Made by a program: the position numbers and the translations under genes. From NCBI RefSeq assembly GCF_026240635.1, contig NZ_CP110848.1:1304501-1368500 (forward strand): 64,000 bases of DNA, given 5' to 3'. This stretch comes from Trichothermofontia sichuanensis B231. Lineage in GTDB: Bacteria > Cyanobacteriota > Cyanobacteriia > B231. Position 1 is the first letter of the stretch; every line of letters begins with the position of its first letter. The notes below the pieces were generated by a model. That model saw only the letters and a list, made by a program, of their open reading frames with translations, made no database searches and had not been told where the DNA came from. Of this stretch, positions 1-8,550 are shown in pieces.

Positions 1-118
1 CATAAGGGGTAGCTCGTCGATTCTTCTCAAGTGCAAGTGCTACAAATCCCGCACGAGTTGCCTCATAGGTTGTTACAAGATCATCACTAGACTGAAGATG
101 GTTACGATAAGCAGTCAT
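1..118 (-). CDS. 5' end of a gene downstream of the methyltransferase (possible restriction endonuclease), partial
   Basis: An ATG at 118 on the minus strand opens a frame that stays open to the window edge (39 codons visible). The protein starts MTAYRNHLQ and continues [16 protein letters not shown]. It begins 9 bases after the stop of the methyltransferase gene on the same strand, so the two are probably one operon. Methyltransferases of this type usually sit beside their cognate restriction enzyme, which makes a restriction endonuclease the natural guess, but no catalytic motif lies in the visible part. The role is inferred from position only. Confidence 0.5.
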   Translation of the reverse strand, partial: MTAYRNHLQSSDDLVTTYEATRAGFVALALEKNRRATPY

Positions 119-127
119 AGGATTAGA

Positions 128-1561
128 TTACTGTTTTCTCCATACATAAACACATTTCCTCAGAGGATCACGACCGTGATTTCCCATCTGCTGGCTACTA
201 TTACCCTTATCACCAGGTAAAACGAGAATGTGCTCAACTGCAAAACCTAGTTTCTCCGCAAAGTCAGAGAGGATCATATCCACTGAAATACTGATGCCGG
301 AGTAACGCACATTATCATTAACCATAAACAAAAGTGCTCCAGGCTTGAGGACGCGGGAACATTCCTGTATAACACAAGCCATTTCATAAAAGTAACCTCT
401 CACCATCCTGGGTATACCATTATTATTTAAAACACCCTGGAGTTTTTGATGATCTAAATAGTTCAGAATAGCCTGAAGCAAAGGTTGTGAATTCGCAGCC
501 TTTAAAGCTAATTCCCAATTTGGGTTAATACTTAATAAGTCTTTTGATCGATTTTCGACTGTACAGCTTAACATTTCCTGTCGAAGATCAATAAGTCCTT
601 TTTCAGAGACATTTAACAATGCCAGTTCTAAGGCATAAGTACGAGTGTAGTCATATCGATTGCAATAGGGTGGAGACGTAATCACGACATCATAAATTGC
701 ATTGGGCAAACTTGGTAGCAATTTGAGGCAAGACCCTTTGTAAAGTTGAATTTTACCTTGTGATCTCTTGACCGAAAAAAGTTCTACTTGATGGGTAGGA
801 GGTTCCAGATCATCAACGATTTCTTCGAGTTTACGGGTGATAGCAGCATCAAAATCTAGGATTTCACCTTTATTGAAAGGCTTTTTCCCTTGCCCACGAC
901 CGGAACGATAGTCCCAACGAAGATATTGACCATCTTTGCGAGTGTAGCTTATGGACTCTAAAACGCAAAGCAAAGCCAAGAGTAAAACTTCTCGAACTCT
1001 TTCATTCTCCTGACACAGAGAACCGAGATATTGCTCAATTGCTCCCTTATTTTCTGTAGAGTAAGCTCCTTTTGTAATCCTAAATTCTGGCAGGCATACT
1101 TCCTGTTTAGCTTGTTTCCATTTCTGCAAACTTATCCACGTCTTGAGACGTTTTAAATCATCCGGTTCAAATTCAATATCGAGAATCTGCTTAGTTTCAA
1201 TAATTTGTTGACCGATGGGTAATAATTCAACACCATCGGCATCAAATCCTAAATCACTAGCAGCAAACAAAGCTGTTCCACTCCCTGCAAACGGATCTAA
1301 TAGCTTGCCCTGCTTAATCCCGTATTTTTGCAGTAAAAGCTCAACCAGAGCAGCAGAGAAGGCTTCTTTATACTTGTACCATCGATAAATTGGTCTTGTT
1401 TTGTTGGCTTGAAAACTCACTAAAAGTCTAGTGAGGGCGGGTTGAACTAAAAACTTAGGCTGGAAATGATGCTGTAATTGCTGGTCAAGGTTGATAATTT
1501 CCTTAAGAATACTATTTTGCACTTCAGGAGCAATATCGGAGATGCTTGACAGACTTGCCAC
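128..1561 (-). CDS. DNA methyltransferase, N4-cytosine/N6-adenine type
   Basis: Site-specific DNA methyltransferase of 477 residues that would transfer a methyl group from S-adenosylmethionine to an exocyclic base amine. The AdoMet-binding motif [13 protein letters not shown] lies near residue 90 and the catalytic TSPPY motif near residue 297. TSPPY is typical of N4-cytosine enzymes, with (D/N)PPY enzymes modifying adenine. About 200 residues separate the motifs and could hold the target-recognition region. The start is GTG at 1561, preceded by a GAGGA ribosome site; no in-frame ATG lies upstream before a stop. The gene is more AT-rich than its right-hand neighbours, as mobile restriction-modification genes often are. 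The partner gene begins 9 bases downstream and leaves the window. Family is confident; target sequence and phage-defence role are inferred. Confidence 0.85.
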   Translation of the reverse strand: MASLSSISDIAPEVQNSILKEIINLDQQLQHHFQPKFLVQPALTRLLVSFQANKTRPIYRWYKYKEAFSAALVELLLQKYGIKQGKLLDPFAGSGTALFAASDLGFDADGVELLPIGQQIIETKQILDIEFEPDDLKRLKTWISLQKWKQAKQEVCLPEFRITKGAYSTENKGAIEQYLGSLCQENERVREVLLLALLCVLESISYTRKDGQYLRWDYRSGRGQGKKPFNKGEILDFDAAITRKLEEIVDDLEPPTHQVELFSVKRSQGKIQLYKGSCLKLLPSLPNAIYDVVITSPPYCNRYDYTRTYALELALLNVSEKGLIDLRQEMLSCTVENRSKDLLSINPNWELALKAANSQPLLQAILNYLDHQKLQGVLNNNGIPRMVRGYFYEMACVIQECSRVLKPGALLFMVNDNVRYSGISISVDMILSDFAEKLGFAVEHILVLPGDKGNSSQQMGNHGRDPLRKCVYVWRKQ

Positions 1562-1686
1562 CAGTACTAGTCCTCATTAAACATAGAGCTGCCTATTATA
1601 ATAGTACCTCCAGTAGCCTGCTGGATTGAGGTTACATCGAATGATTTATTAACATTGCTCTGACAGATATGTGACAGCCAGTTAAC
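1562..1686. other. Intergenic spacer between the DUF3086 gene and the methyltransferase gene
   Basis: A 125-base AT-rich spacer between two minus-strand genes. It must hold the promoter of the methyltransferase operon, but I could not pick a convincing -35/-10 pair. It marks the border between ordinary chromosomal DNA on the right and the restriction-modification locus on the left. Confidence 0.4.
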
Positions 1687-2925
1687 TCACAGGTAACTGC
1701 GTGACTCGCTAGCGGAGATGCCGCGCGATCGCAGATCCGGGGCAAAGGCCAACCACAGGGGAAATTGCAACAGTGAGAGGCTCACCATCTCCTCAGTTTC
1801 ATCGATCAGGATCAGGGGTAAATCCCCATTTTTCTGGATGCGTTCGGCCTTGATCGCCAGCGACTCCGGTGACTCAAACAGACCAATGCCGGCATTGGGA
1901 CCAAAGTCCGTCCGGGCAATCCCTAGGCAATCCTGTAACCCCCGTCGCCAATCCCCCAGCCGTTCGGGCGTATTGGCCAGCACCAGCGTCCGCAGACGAT
2001 CGCCATACAACTTGTGCAGAATCGAAATCACCGCTGCCGCCACTAAAACATTCTGCAACCGGCTACCGAGCGATCGCACTGCCCCCCGGCCCCCCTGGGT
2101 AAAGAACCAGTCCGCGACGCGATCGGCATGGATCGGCTCAAAAGTACGACGCAGTTGCCAGGGGGGACCGTAATAGTCCGGTTGGCTCCGGTACTGATCC
2201 AGCAAACGACGAATACGTTTAGCCTGCTCCTCAAAGGTTTGTTCGGCAAACGGGGGATGCACTGGTGCTGGGGAAGCCGTGGCCTCCTGGGCAGCGGGCG
2301 CTGACTCTGCTGGCGTTGGGACTAGCTCCAACTGTTCCGCCGCCGTTACCAAGTCCTGCAAACTACCCACCAGGTAATCTTTAAACCCCTGCACCCGAAT
2401 CGCCAAATCCTGGGACACGCCGGCAAATGTGGTTCGCATTTCCGCCCGAATCCGCTCCTGCCGCCGTTCCAACTGTTCGACCGACAATTGTAGGGTTTGC
2501 CGCCGCTGCTCCAGATCGTGCAAACTTTCGCGCATCAACCGTTTGACTGCCGTCTGGGCTTCGGCCAGTTGGGCTTGCACCGTTTGGGTATAGGTGGTCT
2601 GGAGATCCGCGATCGCCTGTTTCAGCGCACTTTCCTGTGCCCGTAAGTCCGCCACCCGTTGTGCCAAATCGGCCACCGCCTCCGATACAGGATCATAGGT
2701 TGTCCTCGCAGGACTCCCGGTATCCGTCGCGCTCTCAGACTCAGGTTGGCGATCCGTATCCGTCGCCGGCCAGGGCGGGACCAGCGCCAGCGAATCGAGG
2801 GGGGCCGCCGTCGGCGCAGCAGGGTCGCCAGGCATTTCCTTGGCCTTAGGGGGGTCGTGTTGAGGGGCGTCCGGTTCAGTAAGTTCGGTATTGGGTTGAG
2901 ACGCGCGGGAGGCTTCTTCGTTCAT
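1687..2925 (-). CDS. DUF3086 domain-containing protein with coiled coil
   Basis: Cyanobacterial protein of 412 residues and unknown function. The N-terminal 75 residues are low-complexity and rich in Pro, Asp and Thr. Residues about 80-185 are a long charged and glutamine-rich coiled coil (AVADLAQRVADLRAQ onward). The C-terminal 180 residues form the conserved globular DUF3086 part, with YYGPPWQLRRTFEPIHADR and LPLILIDETEEM. The ATG at 2925 overlaps the stop of the upstream DUF3119 gene in an ATGA arrangement, so translation is probably coupled. The upstream MlaE-type permease suggests a connection to envelope or lipid transport, but that is guilt by association only. Confidence 0.75.
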   Translation of the reverse strand: MNEEASRASQPNTELTEPDAPQHDPPKAKEMPGDPAAPTAAPLDSLALVPPWPATDTDRQPESESATDTGSPARTTYDPVSEAVADLAQRVADLRAQESALKQAIADLQTTYTQTVQAQLAEAQTAVKRLMRESLHDLEQRRQTLQLSVEQLERRQERIRAEMRTTFAGVSQDLAIRVQGFKDYLVGSLQDLVTAAEQLELVPTPAESAPAAQEATASPAPVHPPFAEQTFEEQAKRIRRLLDQYRSQPDYYGPPWQLRRTFEPIHADRVADWFFTQGGRGAVRSLGSRLQNVLVAAAVISILHKLYGDRLRTLVLANTPERLGDWRRGLQDCLGIARTDFGPNAGIGLFESPESLAIKAERIQKNGDLPLILIDETEEMVSLSLLQFPLWLAFAPDLRSRGISASESRSYL

Positions 2926-3332
2926 AGGGTTGGTTTCACAGAGCAGCGCTGCGTGAGGCAGATCTGCAATAGTTTAGGATCAAACAGGATCGGCAGTAAG
3001 TGAATGCTGTTAACTTCGCGGAAATAGAACAAAATCGGCAGGGGAGGCCAGAAAATCTGCCAGTGTTGCCAGTCCTGGTAGGGAAAGTTGCGAATCCGCT
3101 GCTCACCCCGATAGATATCCAGGGCCGTTGGGGTGAATTGCAGGCGCAACGTCGCTGCCTGAACCATCAAAAAAAGGCCAAACAGGGCGATGATAATACT
3201 AGCGATCGGCTGCACCAGCAGTAAAGGCAACGCCAGCAGAATCAGAGCGATCGGCAAAGCAAAACTAGGGGCCAGCGTAACCGTCGCGATCGCGCCATCT
3301 GACACAGACCAAGTTGGGGACGTACCAGTCAT
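2922..3332 (-). CDS. DUF3119 family membrane protein
   Basis: Small cyanobacterial protein of 136 residues. Two hydrophobic segments near the N-terminus (LPIALILLALPLLLVQPIAS and IIIALFGLFLMVQA) precede a soluble part with DIYRGEQRIRNFPYQDW and WPPLPILFYFREV. The pattern fits the DUF3119 family, whose function is unknown. I prefer the ATG at 3332 (MTGTSPTW); the frame is open to 3389 but the extra residues do not look family-like. The stop overlaps the DUF3086 start by 4 bases. The MlaE-type permease ends upstream at 3447, so the order permease, DUF3119, DUF3086 looks like one transcription unit. Confidence 0.75.
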   Translation of the reverse strand: MTGTSPTWSVSDGAIATVTLAPSFALPIALILLALPLLLVQPIASIIIALFGLFLMVQAATLRLQFTPTALDIYRGEQRIRNFPYQDWQHWQIFWPPLPILFYFREVNSIHLLPILFDPKLLQICLTQRCSVKPTL

Positions 3333-3446
3333 GGGCTCAAACCAGATGCAGTAATGCCAAGGGATGCTAATCCCATTGTAAAGGGGCACACCCAGAGCGT
3401 CCCATCAGCCCCCCAACCTCTTTCCTCTCTTCTGGTTTCTCTTTTC

Positions 3447-4244
3447 TCAAAAATTACGCAACACCGCACTCCCCAACCCCTGGAACATCAGCCAAGAGAG
3501 GAAAAAATTGGTGACAAAGATAGCCAGCAGGGCCGTCACCACCGCCGTTGTCGTCGATTGGCCCACCCCCTTCGCACCGCCAGTCGTCGTCAAGCCCCAA
3601 CTGGACCCCACCACCGCAATAATGGCCCCAAAGACCAGGGCTTTAATCAGGGCACTGCACAGGTCCCAAGTGCCTAAAAAACTCTGGGCCGATTCCAGGA
3701 AGTTACGCATCGGCAATTGGTACAGGTTAACCGCCACTAGGACCCCGCCCCCCATCCCCGCCACAAAGGCAATGATCGTCAGGATTGGCAACATAATGCA
3801 GCAGGCCAGCAGCCGGGGAACCACCAGGTAGTCGATCGGGTCCGTCCTCAGCATATACAGGGCGTCGATTTGCTCGGTCACCTGCATGGCCCCGATTTCG
3901 GCAGCAAACGCTGAACCCACCCGTCCCGCCAGGATCACCGCCGTAATCACCGGGGTTAATTCCCGCAGCAACGCCAAGGCCAACACCCCCCCTGCCGCAT
4001 CCCCGACGCCAAAGGTAATAAACTCGCGGGCCACCTGGATCGTAAACACCATGCCGATCGTCACCGCCGTCAGGAGGGCAACCAATAAGGACTGGGGACC
4101 GACGGCGGATAACTGCTCCATGAGGTTTCGGGTATGAATACGACCCTGAAGGATATGCAGCAGAGCTTGCCCACCGATCATCAGCGCGCCCCCAAAACGC
4201 TGACTCCAACGGCCTAGATCCTGAAGAGGAGATTGCTTGGACAA
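3447..4244 (-). CDS. mlaE: MlaE/TGD1-family ABC lipid transporter permease
   Basis: Inner-membrane permease of 265 residues from the MlaE family, which moves phospholipids between membranes; the chloroplast homologue is TGD1. The sequence shows the hallmarks: an N-terminal amphipathic part, LLVALLTAVTIGMVFTIQVAREF, then ELTPVITAVILAGRVGSAFAAEIGAM, which is the family signature, and four to five further hydrophobic stretches. The likely start is TTG at 4244, as the reading frame has no earlier start with a better context. The matching ATPase and MCE-domain proteins are not in this window. It lies upstream of the DUF3119 and DUF3086 genes on the same strand. Confident as to family; substrate inferred. 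Confidence 0.88.
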   Translation of the reverse strand: MSKQSPLQDLGRWSQRFGGALMIGGQALLHILQGRIHTRNLMEQLSAVGPQSLLVALLTAVTIGMVFTIQVAREFITFGVGDAAGGVLALALLRELTPVITAVILAGRVGSAFAAEIGAMQVTEQIDALYMLRTDPIDYLVVPRLLACCIMLPILTIIAFVAGMGGGVLVAVNLYQLPMRNFLESAQSFLGTWDLCSALIKALVFGAIIAVVGSSWGLTTTGGAKGVGQSTTTAVVTALLAIFVTNFFLSWLMFQGLGSAVLRNF

Positions 4245-4436
4245 GGGAAAGCGACCTAATCACAGCTTCGTAGCTCTGATTGTAGCCAATTGCGCCTAGA
4301 CACTCGTCAGACAACGCTTGTCATGGCTAAAACGGCTCGGAAAACTGCGATACGATCGAGGCCGAGGCCCTAGCGAATACGATGCCCTTGGCCGACAACG
4401 ACTGATACAGGACAGAAGGGGACGCAAGCAAACACC

Positions 4437-4961
4437 ATGACCGAAGTGGCTAACCTGGAAACCGCCCGTATTTATTATCGTGAAGGACAAGCCTATGTAG
4501 AGCGAGGGGCCTATCGACAGGCGATCACCCAACTGCAAGCGGCAGCAACCCTCACCCAAGCTAGCTCCCCCTTGGGCGGAGAAGTGCGTCTATGGCTAGT
4601 GATCGCCTATGAAGCCACGCAACAACAGGGGTTAGCGATCGATCTGTGTCGGCAGTTGAGCCAGCATCCCAGCATGGCCGTGCGGAAACAGGGCAAACGA
4701 TTGCTCTATATTCTGGAGGCCCCGCCCCTCTCCCGCCATCCTGAATGGTGTAGCCAGATTCCCGATCTGTCCCGGTTGTCGGACAATCCTAGCCAGGATG
4801 ACTGGGGTGCGAATACTGCCAAACCCCGCCAATCCCCTGCCCCCCGACCCCTGGCTCCCCCGGTCGAACCAGGGCTGGTTGAAACAAAAGATAACCAGTT
4901 TGTTTGGGTGGCGTTGGGAGTCGCTACCCTAATCCTAGTCGGACTCCTGTGGATACATTGA
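4437..4961 (+). CDS. TPR-containing tail-anchored protein
   Basis: Protein of 174 residues. Residues 6-75 form one or two tetratricopeptide-like helical hairpins (ARIYYREGQAYVERGAYRQA, then LWLVIAYEATQQQGLAIDLC). A proline-rich linker follows (about 120-145), and the last 20 residues form a single hydrophobic helix ending WIH. That makes it a C-tail-anchored membrane protein with its TPR part in the cytoplasm, a common design for assembly or scaffold factors. No enzymatic motif is visible. It is divergent from the mlaE cluster and lies in front of the decayed cyclase gene. Function unknown. Confidence 0.7.
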   Translation: MTEVANLETARIYYREGQAYVERGAYRQAITQLQAAATLTQASSPLGGEVRLWLVIAYEATQQQGLAIDLCRQLSQHPSMAVRKQGKRLLYILEAPPLSRHPEWCSQIPDLSRLSDNPSQDDWGANTAKPRQSPAPRPLAPPVEPGLVETKDNQFVWVALGVATLILVGLLWIH

Positions 4962-5122
4962 GATTCCTGTATTCACAAAACCTAACCGTAGACATTTGAC
5001 CGGGGTGAGGGCTGGATGCATTCCCCCTCGGTCTCGATACTGGCGATTTCCCCCGCTTTTGATCGCCGCCTCATGGTTTCCCCGCTGGCCTGGGATGGAG
5101 TTGAGCCACCGTATGCATCCCG

Positions 5123-6086
5123 ATGATCCCTGCCCATTGCTTAAACCCATCGCGCACCGCCTGCGATCGCTCTTACCCGCCGATCTTTGATATTACGGCC
5201 TGGCTAGATTTATCCCCAGAGATTGCCATGCAGGTGTTCGAGCATTTGCGATCGTTGCAATGGATTTTGCATGATTACGTGCCCCCTCAAGTTGCCCAAG
5301 CTCCGCCCCAACCAGGGCAATTACGCTGGTACTGGCAGGAAGGCACATTACTCTTTACCGATCTGGCGGGATTTACGCCCCTGATGGAGGCCAACGCCCG
5401 CTGTGGGCAGGCCGGGATTGAGATGATGCTAGCCCAACTCAACACCTACTTCACCGCCATGATCGAAATCCTGAGTAAATCAGGGGGGAATCTGCTCGAA
5501 TTTACTGGCGATTCAAACCTCCCCAGCAACTCTCCCCATCCTCATCCAGGCATTTGCCCGTTTGTTCGCCCGGATCAATGCAACAGCAGAAGCCCAAGGC
5601 GGCATCCTTAAAAAGATCACATACCATTTGGCCGGTTCCGACATGATGATTTACTTTGGTGTGCCCCACTACTACCAGGACAATGCCTTGCGAGCAGCCA
5701 TAGCCCTGCTCAACATCCGCACCCTGATTCAAAATACCCCTACCCCCATCCTCACCGACACAGCATTGTTCCTAAGTTGTCAGATTGGCATTGCCCAGGG
5801 GCCGGTATTTGCAGCAGAGATTGGGGAACTGAGGGGCCGTCGTGAGTTTAATGTACTCGGAGATGCCGTCAACACAGCAGCCCGCCTGATGGGACGGGCG
5901 AACCCCAATCAAATTTTGGTAACTCAGTCGGTTTATGAGGCGATCGCCGATCGCTTCCCCGCCATCCCCTTGGGAAGCTGCACCCTCAAGGGGAAATCCC
6001 AGCCGCTCCCAGTGTTTGATCTGTGCCCCGTGCCCGCCGGAATTGCAACCGGGGGCGACGATAGGGGAAAGATTGGCGTAAGCTAA
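5123..6086 (+). pseudogene. Class III adenylate/guanylate cyclase, internally deleted and frameshifted
   Basis: Two reading frames carry pieces of a tandem nucleotidyl cyclase. The first (to 5611; a likely true start is ATG 5228, MQVFEHLRSLQWILHDY) has the start of a class III catalytic domain, LLFTDLAGFTPLMEANA, with its metal-binding Asp, and reaches LLEFTGDS. The frame then goes astray. The second frame, recognisable from about 5535, continues FARINATAEAQGGILKK, HLAGSDMMIYFG, CQIGIAQGPVFAAEIGE and RREFNVLGDAVNTAARLMG, a good C-terminal half of a cyclase domain. Both the first-domain GD segment and a second-domain GSD segment are present only about 50 residues apart. This looks like loss of the end of domain 1 and the start of domain 2 plus a frameshift. 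Residual activity is unlikely unless the join is a sequencing error. Confidence 0.75.
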
Positions 6087-6290
6087 AAACAACTTCCCCA
6101 TCCCTGCCCCTGAGAAGGGACAACCCCACGGTTTTGGTCATTAAACCAGACGATTGGGCGTCGCTTTTGTCACAATAGTGGGCGGGAGTGGGCAACGGTA
6201 GGGGAATAATTGTGATGGCGGGGTCAGGCCTGCGGCAGCAGCAGACCCCACCCCCCTGCTGCTGATTGCCTTGCCACCCGGAAATGCTCA

Positions 6291-7997
6291 ATGACAAGCT
6301 CTGAGGTTCCCTGTCTAAGTATCGCGATCGCCCCCTTGCAAAACCTGGGAGGCAGCCATTTTGCTATTTGGGTGATGCAGGCCCCCTACCCCAGTGGCTA
6401 TGTGCATCAGGATCGGGCCTGGACGGAAGAATTGAACCAGATCTGGCTGGCTTGGCAGGAAATGTTTTCCTTGCAAGGACCCGCGCGTCGGAGCGTGGAA
6501 CAAATTCCCCTACCTACACTGCCCCCCCTATCCCTGGCGGAAGGTGAACTCTCCCTCACCCCCCAGGCAGGTAGTTATAGCGGACGCTTGATGCAGCATT
6601 TGGGGATTGCCCTCTGGCAATGGTTATTTGATGGATCAGTGCAACAAAGCCTCAGTCAAAGTCAAGGGATCGCCATCGGTCAAGGCAAACCCCTGCGCCT
6701 GCGCCTGGATATCCGCGATCCTGAACTGATCGCCCTGCCCTGGGAAATTATGCAGGCTGAAATCGGGAAACCAGCGATCGCCCTCAATCAACAGATACTC
6801 TTCAGCCGCACCACAACGGATGTGGATCCCCTGGTGGCACCCACCCATCACGCCTCGTCGCTACGGATTCTGTTGGTATTGGGACAGGCTGAAACGGGGG
6901 ACCTCTCGCCCCTAGCCCTAGAGGAAGAAGCCGCCAGCCTGTGCAATGTTTTGACAATGGCCGGCATTGAGGCTATCAACAAACCCGGTGTCATCCCTGC
7001 CCCGTGCCGGGTTGATGTGCTCGTCCAACCCACCCCTGCTGCCCTCAACGATCGCCTGGAAACTGGCTCCTACAATGTGTTTTTCTATGCCGGACATGGG
7101 GTGCCAGGTCCGGATGGGGGCGTCTTGTTCCTGGGGCCGGATACCCTCAGTGGCACAGAACTCGCCCAGGTCCTTACCCGCTGCCAAGTGAGTTTGGCGG
7201 TGTTTAATGCCTGTTGGGGTGCTCAGCCCGATCGCCTGAAGCCAGAATTAGCCCCTGCTGAGGTCTTGGGCGATCTTCCCCTCACGGCAACGACTACAGC
7301 CACCGGTAGTCTGGTTTCGCCGCTTCGCCAGGGACCCCCTGCCTTTGCCCGCAGTAGTTTAGCGGAAGTGCTGATCCATCACGGTGTACCTGCTGTCCTG
7401 GCCATGCGGGACTCGATCGCCGACCCAGAAGCCCTCAGTTTTATTCGGGCCTTTGCCCAAGCCTTGGCAGAACGGCTGCCGATCGATGCCGCCGTGGTCG
7501 TGGCCCGTCAACACCTGCTGACCCTGTACAAATTCAATCAGCCTGCCTGGACACTCCCGGTCCTCTATCTCCATCCCGAATTTGATGGCCGCTTACTAGG
7601 GCCACCGGATGAGGGCGTCACAGAATTGCCAGGGGATGTCCCCATCCATGCCTGTCTGCGATCGCTCGAAACCCAACCCCGTGTCTGGTCGATCGGGACA
7701 GGTCGGATTCGCGTGGGACGGGCCGAGGGTAAGGGGAATGATTTGATTATTCCGGAGCAATGGGTTTCTCAAAACCACGCCGAAATTTTTTGCCGTAATA
7801 CAGGCGTTGGGGAGACTGCCATGCCTGACTACTTCCTCCGCGATTTCTCCCGCTATGGCACCTATGTCCTAACTGCTGGCAACTGGCAACGGGTTCATAA
7901 CCAGGAAATCCACCTGCAATCCGGCGTCAAAATTAGGTTTGGTAGCTCCCAGGGCCAGACCTTAGAATTCATTATTGAACGCCCCGATCTCACCTGA
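6291..7997 (+). CDS. CHAT-domain caspase-like protease fused to C-terminal FHA domain
   Basis: Protein of 568 residues. Residues about 100-440 form a CHAT domain (caspase/separase-like cysteine protease) with the catalytic His in YAGHG (H269) and Cys in FNACWG (C308), both intact. The first 100 residues are predicted globular and unrecognised. Residues about 465-568 are a forkhead-associated phosphothreonine-binding domain: GRIRVGRAEGKGNDL, then WVSQNHAEIF and DFSRYGTYV, the canonical G-R, S-x-x-H and G-T elements. An FHA domain on a CHAT protease suggests that Thr phosphorylation by a Ser/Thr kinase recruits or switches the protease. No kinase lies in this window. ATG at 6291 is the first start. 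The upstream gene is a decayed cyclase on the same strand; no operon link is clear. Domains are confident, the regulatory idea is inference. Confidence 0.85.
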   Translation: MTSSEVPCLSIAIAPLQNLGGSHFAIWVMQAPYPSGYVHQDRAWTEELNQIWLAWQEMFSLQGPARRSVEQIPLPTLPPLSLAEGELSLTPQAGSYSGRLMQHLGIALWQWLFDGSVQQSLSQSQGIAIGQGKPLRLRLDIRDPELIALPWEIMQAEIGKPAIALNQQILFSRTTTDVDPLVAPTHHASSLRILLVLGQAETGDLSPLALEEEAASLCNVLTMAGIEAINKPGVIPAPCRVDVLVQPTPAALNDRLETGSYNVFFYAGHGVPGPDGGVLFLGPDTLSGTELAQVLTRCQVSLAVFNACWGAQPDRLKPELAPAEVLGDLPLTATTTATGSLVSPLRQGPPAFARSSLAEVLIHHGVPAVLAMRDSIADPEALSFIRAFAQALAERLPIDAAVVVARQHLLTLYKFNQPAWTLPVLYLHPEFDGRLLGPPDEGVTELPGDVPIHACLRSLETQPRVWSIGTGRIRVGRAEGKGNDLIIPEQWVSQNHAEIFCRNTGVGETAMPDYFLRDFSRYGTYVLTAGNWQRVHNQEIHLQSGVKIRFGSSQGQTLEFIIERPDLT

Positions 7998-8397
7998 TTA
8001 GGCGAGCAGGTGGCAACGGTGACAGCTTGCATCGCTGTAAGTTTTTGCTTCCGCAGCTTATGTTGTCATCAGTTTTTGTCATCAGTTTTATAGTCACTCA
8101 CCCCCTTCTCCCACGCAGGGAGAAGGGGAGCCGGATTTTCAAGTCCCTCTCCCGCTGTGCCGCCTAGTGTCTCACTCTTATCTGAAATAACTATAACTTC
8201 GTCCGACAGCCAATACAACCAAACGGGCGTTAAAGTTAAGCGGGCTGCGCGGTTTAAAAAGCGTCATCACCATAACATCGACCCTCTCCTTTTCCCAAGC
8301 CAGCAGCAAAGGCTAGGGAAGACAGGTCTTGAGTTTAATGACACCCAACCTACTGGCAGGGAGGCGTTGCTATTAACATAAACTAGCTTCTATCGTT
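7998..8397. other. Intergenic region with a C-rich repeat block
   Basis: About 400 bases without a convincing gene. At 8097-8160 there is a degenerate copy of the C/T-rich sequence found in many spacers of this window (CCCTTCTCCCACGCAGGGAGAAGGGG; the arms CCCCTTCTCCC and GGGAGAAGGGG can pair). A 74-codon frame at 8157-8381 has no family resemblance and no ribosome site, so I do not call it a gene. Confidence 0.5.
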
Positions 8398-8440
8398 GTT
8401 AGTTGATTGACAGTTTTATATTTTTTTATCCTTGTAGTAT
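8398..8440 (+). promoter_or_regulatory. Possible NtcA-type promoter of the amino-acid transporter operon
   Basis: GTT-N8-GAC at 8398-8411 resembles the NtcA recognition pattern GTA-N8-TAC (the conserved GT and AC are kept, two other positions differ). It is followed 23 bases later by TAGTAT (8435-8440), fitting the TAN3T -10 element placed 20-24 bases downstream in NtcA-activated promoters. The start codon of the binding protein is 110 bases further on. A nitrogen-regulated amino-acid uptake system would make sense. The site is imperfect, so this is tentative. Confidence 0.3.
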
Positions 8441-8550
8441 GATAGCTGGAACATGTGGGGAAGGAGGCGTCGATCGTCCAAGCAACCTGCAACTTTGCCA
8501 CGAAACCCCTTGGAATCAACATTAATCCACTGCTGTTTGTGAATAAAAAA

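Noticed and set aside
8157-8381. Plus-strand frame of 74 codons upstream of the amino-acid transporter
   Set aside because: It begins in a C-rich repeat block, has no ribosome site and no protein-like pattern.
8407-8443. Sigma-70-type promoter TTGACA (8407) with TATGAT (8438)
   Set aside because: The spacing of 25 bases is far too long for a -35/-10 pair, although each box looks good alone.
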